Shown here piece by piece: positions 43,541-55,690 of a DNA stretch of 64,000 nt. The stretch covers positions 17,316,001 through 17,380,000 of the forward strand of contig OX467086.1 of the NCBI GenBank assembly GCA_950106755.1, given 5' to 3'. A program made the translations under genes and the position numbers. The notes below the pieces were generated by a model. That model was given only the letters and a program-made list of their open reading frames with translations. It searched no databases and had not been told where the DNA came from. Position 1 is the first letter of the stretch. Each line of letters starts with the position of its first letter. The DNA comes from Climacium dendroides. Its lineage: Eukaryota; Streptophyta; Bryopsida; Hypnales; Climaciaceae.

Positions 43541-43826
43541 GTGCACACCTCTAGAAATAATGTTCCCCTCTTGAAGTTGAGAACAAAATATTCAAATAGC
43601 CAATGAAGGTGGTAATAGGCTTATTTACCTACCGTGGGCTCAACCTAGATGTAAGCAATACTAATTAATTCTTTTAGCTCTATTTTCAAAACAGATGCAC
43701 ACTTCTAGAAATTATGTTGCATTCTTGAAGTTGACAACAAAATATTCAAATTCACAATGAAGGTAGTAATAGGCTTGTCTACCTACCTTGGATTCAAACT
43801 ATATGTGAGCAGTACTAATGAATTCA
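43541..43826. repeat. About 153-bp tandem duplication
   Basis: The copy starting near 43541 (CACACCTCTAGAAATAATGT) is followed by a diverged one near 43694 (CACACTTCTAGAAATTATGT). Both contain CAATGAAGGTRGTAATAGGC. Confidence 0.65.
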
Positions 43827-46511
43827 TCGACTTCTCTTGAGCAACTTGCATTGCCAGCTAATTTTTAGGTGGAGAACATAACATGCTAATCTTTGTCAAA
43901 GAAGTTGTAATTCAATTTGTGCCAATTTTTTACCCCATCCAATTCCCTATACTTGACAAATACATTCTTGTAATCATTTTAATTCTCTAAATGGATGAAA
44001 TCAACACAAACCTCCCCAATTAAAAAAATATGGAATAAGAAGTATAATATAACCACATTACAAAGAATATACATCCATTTTGGTGATAATTTGATGATCT
44101 ATCCTTCATAGTCATATTTATTAATTGAAAAATTATAGTTTCATGAATGAATACAAAGTTGCAAGTCTTACAATAAGCTTATATTGGAAACTTGAGGAAG
44201 TTGATGGAATTGTCAAGCCGTATGCCGGAATTTGTGCTAGTCCATGTGGACGCAATGAAATTCATTACGAATTGTATGAAATCATTGACCTTGGTACTAA
44301 CTTCACTTACATTGATTAGGTCTCTACGTTTGGAGCTATATGCTACCAAGATTGGCTTAGAAATTGCAATAAGCTCTATGAAATATGTCAAGGAAATCGT
44401 TGTTGCAGGTATGATAAGACCAAATGCATCCTAAGTTTGCAGGAAATTAACGATATCATTGAACTATAGCAAGTTAATTTTTTTGTAGGCTGCACGAGAC
44501 TTCATAACGTTTGGCATTTACTATTCTTCTTGAACTCAAGAATTTTTTTACAGTTATGTAATTTTAGTCTTTCCATAAACATAAATAATTTACAGGAGGA
44601 TAAATGCAAATTGAATGAATAAAAGCTTTGCATGTAGGCAAGAATATGATGTTTGTGATGAAAAAGTTAATATCAACAAGTCCAAATGTATTAATTTCAC
44701 TGGAAATCCACCTTTCCCCCCTTTTTGAGATTATGTGGTCATAATTTTGCTCTATGACACCCTAAACTAAGGAATGTTATATTCCTATGAAGGTAAACGA
44801 TGTCTCTTTCATCATTAAATGTTTCCAAAAATCTAAAAGAGAATGGAGACTGTAGATATGTACATAAAATCCATTTGGACACCTCAAGGGACAATGGTCT
44901 TTTAAAGATTAAAGAATATATTTTTCTTAATCCAATCAATAATTGAATACATCTTAGAGAAGAAGACTTCATTTCCCTTGAAGACCTAATCATTGGGCTT
45001 ACATAGAGAAGAACAATGTTGTAACAATGCACTATCTTAGTTTAGGGCTACAGAAAGTTTGTGCAATGTAATTTGGTAAAGAAGTGACCATGCCTTCTTG
45101 CCTGTTTTGGGTGTGAAGAGAGGTTGTATGCTTGCTTTGCTACATTTTGTTAGATATGTTGAGATGTAAGTAACCATGAGGTATTCATTGAACATGTGGG
45201 TCCTATTGGGAAGGTCTCTATATAGAAGTGTAGAAAGATTTTGTTTCAGGATGTGCAAACCTATTTGTTGAAAGTTCATGGATTTTAAAGTTTCATAATA
45301 TTGTAATGGAATGAAATATTTTTTTTGGAAAACAAAGAAGTTTCACAGCATATGTTAAAATAGGACGAGACAAAGTTTTTGATTTGATTCATGCTGAAGG
45401 CTTTTTATGAGCATAAGTTATGTTTGGTAGAAAGTTACAATGTAAAATTTATTTGATCTTCTAAATGTTCATGTACGTACATCAAAAATGTTATTTTTGA
45501 ACCTGTACCAATAAAAATCTGGCTGCTTATAACACTTGCGTATTGTATGAAATTGTCATATAGTTTGGTACATAGAAACCTCATTTCAATTACAAAGAGG
45601 AGAGCTTTACATCTTAAAATGTGACCAATCCAATAATAAAAAGTGTTAACATTATTAGAATTTGGTTGTTTTTGAGTGCCTTCAATAAGGGTTCATAGAA
45701 ACTTCTTTTAAGAAATAAAATTTAATAGATAAAACAATGGGAATGGATGAAAGTGCATTCTTATTTTCAAAAAATTAGAGCTCTTTCATCAATGAGATTT
45801 TGAGAAAATTTATGTATAGAGTTCAACAATTATAGAATGTCCTAATGTTCACTTTCAAGTACTCCACCCTAAAAATGTAAAAACTCAAATTTATATAGAA
45901 GTTCATTTCTTAATGTGTGAAGTTAACCAAAATAACATGTGTTATTTAGTTATTTGAAGAAAACTGTATGTAGAAAACCATAATAGAAAAAGGCATTTCA
46001 AGAGATTTGAATAGTGGTTATAGAAGTAGTATAGAAACTCATAATTTTCTGGGTGAAATAAATGTAGTTGAAATTGGTGATTAGAATGAGTAGTTATACC
46101 ATTGAAAACAATTTCCTTTCTTCTGAGACAATAGTTGTGGAAGAAGGTGGACACTTCCTTGAATTTTATGAACTAGTGTATGGGAGTAGAATACCTTATC
46201 AAAGTATTCTAAGTGAACAGTGATGAAATATCTCTCGAGTTCTTCAAGTACTATTCATTATTAGGGAACTTGTGTTTATACTGTTTGAACAGTTGTTTCA
46301 ATTTCATGAAAGATGTATTGACATTGCTCTAATTCTTGATTGTGTATGGTTGTCGGAAAAAAACAAGGTCAATAGATTCTGAAGACGAAGATACTCGACA
46401 ATGTGATGAAATAAAAGCAATTATAGTATAGTACAAACATTAAAAAATGGCAATAGAAGCATTTGGGAGTCTAGTAATTTTCAATACTGAAGGTAGAACG
46501 ACAATCCAATG
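43827..46511. other. AT-rich stretch without a supported gene
   Basis: Only short frames of random character. I looked for a terminal repeat belonging to the DUF7869 gene on its right and did not find one. Confidence 0.4.
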
Positions 46512-46620
46512 GAACAAAGAAGCATAGGGGAAAGATTGGTCTGGGTAGTACGAAGAAGACTTTTCCAAATAGAAGATCCTCCACCTACAGGTGTAGTATC
46601 AGAGGCTACTAATGGCACGG

Positions 46621-48613
46621 TGTCGGGGTGAGAGGGGTGAGAGGGGTCTGCTTCGGGAATACGCGGGGTATCTGGCTGCAACTGAGAATGACGAGATTAG
46701 AAGAAGGAGAAAGAAGTAAGGTGTCCTAAATCCAATCTTGTTTTCAAAAACACAGATCAATCTAAACTAACAACCATGTTTGCACTCAAGACCCGAGGCA
46801 TCCAATAGTATCCAACGCCGATTAGGCTTACAAGCCTCGTTGATATCTACACCCAGCCCAAAGTCTAAAATACAAACACTTCCAAGTAGTTTTGATGTCT
46901 ACTTGGGTACCTGCAACTATCTACAGGGTAAGAGCAACCTGCACCTGCATCACCACCAAACCTTATGATGTGTTGGTCATCACTCCAGCCTCACTACAAG
47001 GGGAAACTAGCACCGCCCACTTGGTGCACACTCAATGGTCTCGCCGGCCATTAACCCAACCACGCCACCACGGTACGACTAAAAATTGAAAGCGCCTATC
47101 CACAAACACAAAATGGGACAAAGTCTGCCATGGGAAAGGTACCAAGACAAAAGCCAAGAAATCCACACTGGATCCTCTTTCCCAAACAACACTTAAGCAA
47201 GAAATTGAAAGCAAATGAGATGCACCAAATGCATCCACCTACAAACCTCACCCAAACTCTCCAAATAAAAAGGTACTAAACCTCTCTTCACTCAAACTCT
47301 CATGTCTTTCTCTAAAATACTTCAAATACTTTGAGAAATGAGTCTTTAGAAAGCTAAAGAAGACTACTTTAATGCTTCCAAATTTCAAAGAGAAAGGTGA
47401 AAACTACAAGTCACAGTGGTCGCTCGAATCTCTGCCCCTCTTCAACTGGGGGGCAGTAGACCTCTTTCCACTCTCTCACTTATAACTTTTCACTCACAAC
47501 TCTAAATCAAACAAGAATGGTCTTTTTAGAAGCACACGAACTTCAGAAGCAAACTCTCCAAATTTCATTGCAGAACTCGAAGTACATCAAAAGTTATGAC
47601 TCCTCAAAGTCATGGGTATCTTATTCCCCTTTCCTACACACAAATCCGACTAGGCAAAGGAAAGATGGGACCTACCTACCAAATAAACTCTAGAGTAGGG
47701 GGGAGGCAACCCATGTACAATCACCATGGGTCTCAAAACCTTCATTAGTCATTGGAAAGACCTTCTAGAAGGTTCATCCTACCTCCAAAGTCCCAAACTA
47801 CCACCAAAGTTAAAATTTAGTAGGTAAATCTTGGTCAAACCTTTATCCTTCGATTTTAGACATATGGATGAACTATGAACTATGAAATGATCACTATACT
47901 AAAATAAAAGTCAAACAAAGGTAAAAATTGAAGTCGAAGAAGAACACTACTCCATTTGCAAGAACTTCAAAATGCGCCGGATGGTAGTAGCTACATAGTC
48001 TGCACGTTCGGCCTTTGTTAAAGGATTCACTAGACCTTTCAACCAATGTTGATGGCCAGGACTTTCTCTAATCGACCTAACCATGCAATAGTATTGCTCA
48101 TCATTAAGTCCCTCAAAACTGCTATCAAAAGTCACATCTTGAGTGCCTGGTTCAATACAACCGACTTGAAGCAGAATCACCAAAGCACGGGCATCTCTTT
48201 GAAGATTGCCATGCCAACGTTGCTCCGCACGAGGTTGTTTCCACCTTCTTCTCGTGGATGAACTTGCCGTGGTATTGGTTGAGTTGGTTGATCCGGCAGT
48301 TGAGATAAAGAAAGCTCCGATTTTGCTTTTGGTTGAGACTCGGGATCTTGCGACTCCATAAAAACCCTCCAGTTCGACATTTGGAAATCAAACTCTACAA
48401 TGAATCACAAACTCTATACGTTCAAGAAGACTAACTCGAATTGATGAAGCTAATTCAAGGTTGAACTCTTTATATCATTCACTGTCAGTTACAAGCGTCA
48501 CCTTAAAGACACTGGAAGCGTCATCAATAAGTTTCTTCTCTCCGAATCATAAAATCTCATTATAATAATATATCAGTGTAAATTTATAATATATACAAAT
48601 TCACAACACGACA
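46621..48613 (-). mobile_element. TGTCGTG-family transposon, copy 3
   Basis: 1993 bp. It is bounded by exact ACGG duplications (46617-46620, 48614-48617). Plus-strand ends are TGTCGGGGTGAG and CACAACACGACA. It lies in the opposite orientation to the gene it interrupts. Its 3' half is diverged from copies 1 and 2. Confidence 0.8.
47947..48380 (-). pseudogene. TGTCGTG-family frame (copy 3), with frameshift
   Basis: It starts MSNWRVFMESQDPESQPKAK and ends RILKFLQME. The N-terminal and C-terminal parts are in different frames (shift near 48190), so the middle is damaged. The C-terminal 78 residues are intact, including GHQHWLKGLVNPLTKAERAD. Confidence 0.6.
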
Positions 48614-48823
48614 ACGGTGAAACTCCTTGGTGATGACGGATGCATCGTGGGTGTTGGTGTGTTGGATGATAGTATGACATGTAGACTCAAACTTTACCAT
48701 ATGAAATTACGCCCTTTTGAATTAGTATTTAAAAATACACATGCAGTAGATGTCACAAAGTGGGTTGGTGAGGTGGTCGAGAAGTTGGTAGGTGATTGTG
48801 TAGGGAAAGTCATACAATGGCGT

Positions 48824-51361
48824 TGTCGTGCTGCAAATGCAAATACTATGTAAAAATATGTACATCTATATATTTTAGATAGATTTTGATATTTATAGCG
48901 TAATAAAGAAGATGATGTCATTTGAGATGGCTTCAAGGTGACGCCTTATTTTTGCTGTTACAGGCAACTATAAAGAGAAGGATTCACTTGAAAGTTTCAT
49001 TACATTTGATTTGATTTTTCTTTGTTTTTCATTTAGATTATACTATATCGAATTGGAGGGGTTTTTTTTAGTTCCAAGATGAAGAATCTCAATCGAAGCG
49101 AGAGTTTGAATTTCCCTTATCGCAACTGTCGAATCAGCCACAACAACCACTAGATCTTTTATTGCTATATAGGCGGCCAAAAGACGAAGCTGGGCCATCG
49201 CGACCGCCAAAACAACCTTGCGTGGAGAAATGATGGCACGACAATCTTCAACGTGACACTCGAGCATTGGTGATTCTATTACAGGTTGAATGTGTTGAGC
49301 CCGACAGCCATGAAGTTACATTTGAAGAATGTTTTGAAGGTTTAAACGACAAGCAATATTATTGCATGGTGAGGCCTATCGAAGGGAGTCGTGATCACCA
49401 ACGATGGTTAGAGGGGTCAGTCAACTCTTTAACTAAGGCGGATCATGCCGATTACGTTGTTGCTATTATCAAACGCATCCTCAAATTCCTGCAGATGGAA
49501 TGATATTTTGATTGAACCTCTAATTTTTTACCTCTAATAGATGTATGCTGAGTTTTAGTTCTTCATTCCTTATTCGGAATGATTTTCTATAATAATTTTG
49601 TGTTTGAAAAGTAGTTGGAGGGAGATATTCAAATGGTTTGCCTTCTAGGTGAACTTGAAGTGAATTCCTTCAAAGATAAAGATAAGGAGATAATTGTGGG
49701 ATCAAATAAGTGCTCAATTATTGTTAGAGGAGTTTGGGGAGTGATTTTGGGGCTGACCCCACTTGTTTATGTGGTTGGAGTGAAGATAGGGTGGGGAGAA
49801 AGGTGGATACTATTCATCTTCTCTCCTGTTGTGAGTTTAGAAAAGGACCTAAATGTTTGGAGGGCCATTGTGTTGTGAGTTTGGAGAATTTTGAAATGAA
49901 ATTTGGTGAAGTTGTGTATCATGGTGTCTTCTTCCTAAATTGATCTCACTTGCTTAATTTGAAGTTGTAAGTCAAAAGTTGTGCAAGTTTGAGTGAAGGG
50001 AGGTTTGTTGCCTTTGAAATTAAGAGGTAGAGACTTCGACCGACCATAAAAGACAGAAAGGTTCTTGGTTTGCAATGGAATTTGGAGGAAGTGTAGGAAA
50101 TTAAGTTAGCTTTCTATTAAGATATCACTCATTCTATTTGGAGTTTTTATGAGTGAGATATGAGTGTAGAAATGAAGGAGGGGCTGCCGCATTTTTTTTC
50201 TTAAGACCGAAACTTTGAGTGGCCATGAAAGATGGACAGAGTGTTAGTTTGATTTGAATTTTGAAGAAGATGTAGGAAATTTTTTTAGCTTTCGAAGAAG
50301 CTATCATTCGATGTTATTGAAGCATTTATGAGTAAGTTGTGAGTGTGGGAGTGAAGGAGGGTTTGCTGCCCTCACTTTTAGAGGCCAAAAATTTGAATGG
50401 CCATAGATATTGGTCAAAGTATTGGAATGAGTTTAGATTTGGATAAAGTGAAGGGAATTGTATTGGATTTCCAAAGAGCTATCACTCATTTCATTTGAAG
50501 TTGTAAAGCAACGGTGGTGTTCATTCAAAGTTTAGCTTTGAAGTTGGAGTTGAGGTGGAGACTTGAAGTAATGATTTGAAGTTGGAATTGAGGTTTGAAG
50601 ACATGAAGATTGAAGACTCATGTGTTGTGGCTTGTGGCTTGTGACTTGTTATTCCTAGTCGGATTTTGAGGCTTGTTGTCTTTCTATTGTTATTCCTAGC
50701 TGGATTTGGAGGCTCGTCTTTCTATTGTTATTCCTAGTCGGATTTGGAGGCTTGTTGTTTTTCAATTTTGCATTGTAAACCAGTTGTGGACTCTGTGGGT
50801 ATCCAATATTAGCCCCGTTTTATGTTTGTAGCAACGAAGTGAGATTGATCACCCACATGGTCAATCTTATTTGTTGTTCCCACTAGTGAAAAGCACTTCC
50901 TGGTCACTGTAGGTTTGAAATTTAGGAGCCAATCCTTCGGACGGTCAACTCGTGGTTTGGCCGTCCCGTTTTACCCGTCCGAGGCTATGGGTTCTTATCA
51001 CCTACCTTTACCTTTACCTTTATAGAGCCACCACAAGATAGGCCAACGGAGAAGAGTTTGAAAATTGAAGACAGAAGACTGAAGACTGAAGACTAAAAGA
51101 TTTGATTGAAGATTGAAGACGAAGTTCAAAGATTCACGAACAACAATAAAATTTGTTGTTCTACAACATCATTCTGTACTTGGTTGGTGAATTTGCGGGT
51201 GAAGAGTTCACTCACCTTCATCATCCTCGTTAGTGGACTGGATTTGCAAGTGATGAGTTCACTTACCATCCTTGTCTTACAATATCCTTTATTCCTAAGT
51301 CATATCTAGTTGCAGCCAGAATCTCCGTGATTTCCCAAGGCAAACTGCTCTCAACTCGACA
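48824..51361 (+). mobile_element. TGTCGTG-family transposon, copy 4
   Basis: 2538 bp. It starts TGTCGTGCTGCAAATG and ends CTCAACTCGACA. The flanks are GCGT (48820-48823) and GTGT (51362-51365), one C/T change apart. Discounting it gives VIQW, R, RGLVKSP in frame. The 3' third has tandem GATTGAAGACT-like variation (51055-51125). Confidence 0.75.
49051..49503 (+). pseudogene. TGTCGTG-family frame (copy 4), start codon lost
   Basis: The expected ATGTCG start reads ATATCG. The C-terminal part from 49267 is open and well conserved (VECVEPDSHEVTFEECFEG, RILKFLQME). It contains a TGA after the PCVEK segment. Confidence 0.55.
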
Positions 51362-53401
51362 GTGTCGTGGTTTAGTGAAATCGCCACTTCCCTCAAAGCT
51401 AAGAACGACGAGTACTACTTCAAGGGAAGGGCAGAATTTTTCTTTTCATCATGTATCTGCATTGGAGTTTGATTTTTGTGATGAAGATGATAACCTTAGC
51501 AATTCTCGACTCACACCACCTACTTATGGTAAAACTAGCACACATACCAGAAGTTCTCTTATAATACAAGGCTCTGAAGACAGCATTGCCAATTTTACAA
51601 TAATGGAAGGACTACCTATAGGTACACCGAGGAGGAAGTATTCAATGACAAACAAGAGGGCAAGGGTGAGGAATCTAAGAGAAAGGGGAGAATCAACTAG
51701 TCAAAAAATAATCCTTGAAAGTGTAATGTGTGCAAAGGAAAAAAGAGGTTGTAAGCGAAATTGTTTGGTACATGTGGATACAACATACATTTTGAATCAA
51801 CAATATATGGCTTGGGGTCAGAAGTATGAAGCGAGGGCTATATGGATAATGCAAATATTGAATGCTTTTTACTCTCAAACACAAGGGCCATCCAAAGACA
51901 AGTATGTCACGAAGTTAGACGGCATAGTCATCTGCAATGTATGTTATGTCTTGGTATTGGGGTACTCTCAGAGGCGATTGAAACAATTGAAGACGACACA
52001 TGCGGTATATGGCAAAGTGGTAGCAGTACGTGGAAACACGTGCCAAAAAAATGAAAGTGCGAAATTCTCTGCAGCAAGAGAGAGCCTTCATGTTTTTGTA
52101 AAAGAAGTTGGATGTCAACAATCTCATCAATCAGTTCGAAGGAAAATGGATAGTGTAGTGTTGCTATTGATCCTTTTGCCTATGAATACCACAAAACTAG
52201 ATGTGTTTTAATATGTGAATGAAGAAGTGAAGAAACCAGTGGATGGCTCGGAATTATCAATTAGCTCATTCCGTTGACTATAGTGAAAGGAATTTCCACA
52301 TGTGCAGATCCCACTGTTTTCTCGGTTTTCAAAGTGCTATCATTGTTGGGAGTACAAGTGTGGAATGGAATCCACAACCAATGCAACAACGAAAGTGAAG
52401 ATCAAAGAGTTTAGATACCAAATGGAAGAGAGGCGAGATTACTGGTTGTTCAAGAGATCAGCCATGATAACTCCAAACATTTTCATGTATTTAATTGTAG
52501 ATGGTATGGATCAAAATACCACCATGATATTGAAGATGAGATAGACTGTAAAGAACATCGAATCTCAATTTATGAAGACTCATCTCTGTGGCGTACTTGT
52601 CCATGAGATTGGTCTATATACAAACGTGTAGATAGATGCTCACCACAAATATGATAGCAATCAAGTAATAACATCTTTGATGAACGTTATATGTGATGTG
52701 AAGCAAAGGAAGGGATCATTGTCACAAACGTTGAGGATTCAAGCCGATAACACAACAGGAGAAAACAAGAACGTGTACATGTTTGCAATGTGTGCTGCAT
52801 TGATTGGGCTTGGATTTTTCAAGGAAGTGCATCTGTGTTTTCTGATAGTGGAACACACGCACGAGGACATTGATCAAAAGTTCAATGTCATTTCCAATGT
52901 ACTGAAGAGGAAAGACATAGATACCTTAGACGAGATGTTGCAACTAGTGGAGAAAGGGACATCATACACGGAAGCTTTTATAAGAACTCGACAACTTGTG
53001 CATTTTCACAATTGGAAGGCCTTTATAATACCTCATTTTCTACATGGGGGGACTCATTGACTAGCATAACATTTCCACACCACATGAGGTTCTATGTGGA
53101 AAATGGTTTGGTCTGTGTGCAACACAAACATTTTTGCTCAAATGAATGGAGCCCGAAGAGAGGTCATTTGTGTTTGAACTATCTACTGAACGTAGTAGAA
53201 AACCGAACCTCGCAGAGGTGTTTCTAGCAGACAACAGGGAATTGAAGGCACTTGACGAATTCATAACTTACAAGGAAAAGTTGGCATTGAGAGGCATAAA
53301 TCGTATGAAGAATGTGAAAGTCAAACAAAAGATAACAGAATTCAAAGATTATTTGGAGGATTTCCCGCATTGGAATAGAAGAATATGTTGTGATATACCG
53401 T

Positions 53402-55121
53402 TGTTGTGCTGAAAATGTCCACATTATATAAAAAATGTATATGCATATGATTTAGATAGATTTAAATGTTTATAAGATTATAAAGAAGATGACGTCAGTT
53501 GAGGTGGATTCAAGGTGACGCCTTCTCTCTCCGACTATATAGAGAAGGATTCACTTGAAAGGTTCATCTCATTTGATATTTTTCTTCTTCATGTTTATTT
53601 TAGATTGTATCATGTCGAACTGGAGGGTTTTTTCTGAGTCTCAAGATGAAGGATCTCAACCGGAGCGTGAGTTTGCAATCCTCAAATTCTTGCAGATGGA
53701 GTGATATTTTGATTGGAACTCTAGTTTTTTACCTCTATTAGATGTGTGTTGGATTTTAGTTCTTCATTCCATATTTGGAATGAATTTCTATTATAGTCTT
53801 ATGTTTGTGGAATAGTATGAGGGAAATATTCTAATAATTTGCCTTCTAAGTAAACTTGAAGAGAATTTCCTTCAAAGATAAAGATAAAGAGACAGTTGTA
53901 GAGAGAGAAATAGAAGCTTTGGGAGTGAGTTAGGGGCTGACCCCACTTGTTTGGTGATTAGAATGAAGATAGAGTGAAGATAGAAGGAAGATAGAGTGAA
54001 GATAAAGGGAAATTAAAGTGAAGATAGAGTGAAGATAAAGGAAAGTTAGAGTGAAGATAAAGTGAAGAAAAAGGGGGGGTACTTTTCTTTTTCTCTCTCG
54101 TTGGGATTTAAGGAAGGCTCCGAATGTTGGGAGGCCTATGGTTTTTTTGGGGTTGAAAGGAGTTTTTCAATGAAATTTAGAGAAGTTATGTATCATGGTG
54201 TGTAGTTTCAAAAAAGATCTCACTTTCTTGATTTGAAGTTGTAAATCAAAAATTGTGCTAGTTTGAGTGGAGGGGAATTTGTTGCCTTTGAAATTAAGAG
54301 GCAGAGATTTTGACCAGCCATAAAAGACGGACAGGTTCTTGGTTTGCAATGAAAATTAGAGGGTGTTTAGGAAATTGTGTTAGCTTTCTATAAAGCTATC
54401 ATTCGTTTTATTTAAAGCTTGTATGAGTGAGTTATAAGTGTGAGAGTGAAAGATGGTCTGCTGCCTTTTTTTTCTCAAGACCGAAACTTTGGATGGACGT
54501 AGAAGTTGGACAGAGTCTTAGAATTGTTTGAAAATTGGAGAAGAAGTAGAAGTTTGTATTAGCTTTCTGAAAAGCTATCACTCATCTGATTTGGAGTTGT
54601 GAAGCAACGGTGGCACTTACCCAAAGTTCAGCTTGGAGTTTGGAGGAGTGTTGGAGTTTGGAGGAGTATTGAAGACTTGTGTATGTGTGTGTGTGTGGCT
54701 TGTGGCTTTGTAAACTTTGTTGTTGCGGGCGGCTTGGGTAACACCAACGCTAGCCTCATTTTGTGTTGTGGGTGACGAAGTGGGGTTAATGGCCCACATG
54801 GTCGAAACTTGCTTGTTCTCACGGTGAAAGCTTGTTTCTTAAAGCTGGTCACTGGGAGTTTGAAAGTTTAGGAGCCCATCATTCGGATGATTCAGCTCGT
54901 GATCTGGCCGTCCCGTTTTACCCGTCCAAAGACTTGTTTCTTATCACACTACCTTTACCTTGGCCCATATAGAGCCAGCTATACAGGATAGGCCAACGGG
55001 GACCAGTTTGAAGACAAAGTAGAAGATTCAACGCGACAACGATTTTCTTATTTCCTAGGCCATTTCTGGTTGCAGCCAGAATCCCCGTGACTTCCCGAGG
55101 CAAACCGCTCTCTACACGACA
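53402..55121 (+). mobile_element. TGTCGTG-family transposon, copy 5
   Basis: 1720 bp. It starts TGTTGTGCTGAAAATG and ends CTCTCTACACGACA. The flanks are CCGT (53398-53401) and CTAT (55122-55125), which differ at the central CG only. The coding part is largely deleted. The 3' region contains runs of GAAGATAGAGT (53960-54070) and a short TG dinucleotide run (54682-54698). Confidence 0.7.
53612..53704 (+). pseudogene. TGTCGTG-family frame (copy 5), internal deletion
   Basis: Only MSNWRVFSESQDEGSQPERE and the last residues ILKFLQME remain, joined in frame: 30 codons plus stop instead of 148. Confidence 0.6.
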
Positions 55122-55690
55122 CTATTTTGGCCAAGTGAGGTCCTAAACCAGAATGGGAATGGGAATACTTCATCGAATCTAGAAGAAGTAGGTACAAATT
55201 CAAGCGGACCAGTTGATGCAGGAAAAAGTACAACAGAGAATGCAGCCGTTGACTTGATTATGACAACAATGCCTAACTAGAGAAGAGGGGGTATTTCGGA
55301 CTCCGTAGGGAGAGGCCTCCATAGGAAGGATCATAAAGAGTGACTAGTGGAAGTTCCTTTTTATATTGGGAAGGTTTTAGAATTTGGTTAAGGAAGGTGA
55401 TCCTCGAAGATGAAGATCTTGTGGTATTGGCCAACTGTGAGACCAGGAGTACAAGAAGAGGCAGGCAATAATAGAGTGAAGTACACGAATTGTATCAAAG
55501 CTACTTGAGAACCGTCTGGAAAGAGGTTTCTTGGATTGACAAGGAAGCCACTATATATTCTTGGCAATATATTCTTTATAGAGGAAGAAGTGGTCATATA
55601 GTAGGTTCAAATGTAATAGTGTATGGTGTGCAAATTGAAGAGAAGGTAATAATTCTTCAGGAAGCAAAACCTCATCTTCTATAATATATA

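Larger units (their letters stand above)
46512..55690 (+). pseudogene. Second DUF7869-type gene, split by three TGTCGTG-family insertions
   Basis: Coding pieces lie at 46512-46620, 48618-48823, 51366-53401 and 55126-55690. Each pair of pieces reads on in frame once the insert and one target duplication are discounted. Piece 1 reads into VGVGVLDDSM and GDCVGKVIQW. Piece 3 has a helix block, LIVDGMDQNTT, DNTTGENKNVYMFAM and VEHTHEDIDQKFN, matching the DUF7869 core of the 31589-34474 gene. The last junction yields FWPSEVLNQNG, parallel to FWPASRIANDE there. Piece 4 has ILWYWPTVRPG like the chromatin-domain YWRP. Stops (52209-52211 and TAGs near 52544 and 52627) and frameshifts near 53045 and 53150 add to the decay. 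In HTHED the preceding G is E. Confidence 0.6.

Noticed and set aside
44125..44434. Small genes in the AT-rich right-centre region
   Set aside because: Overlapping frames on both strands, no family motif, no repeat partner.
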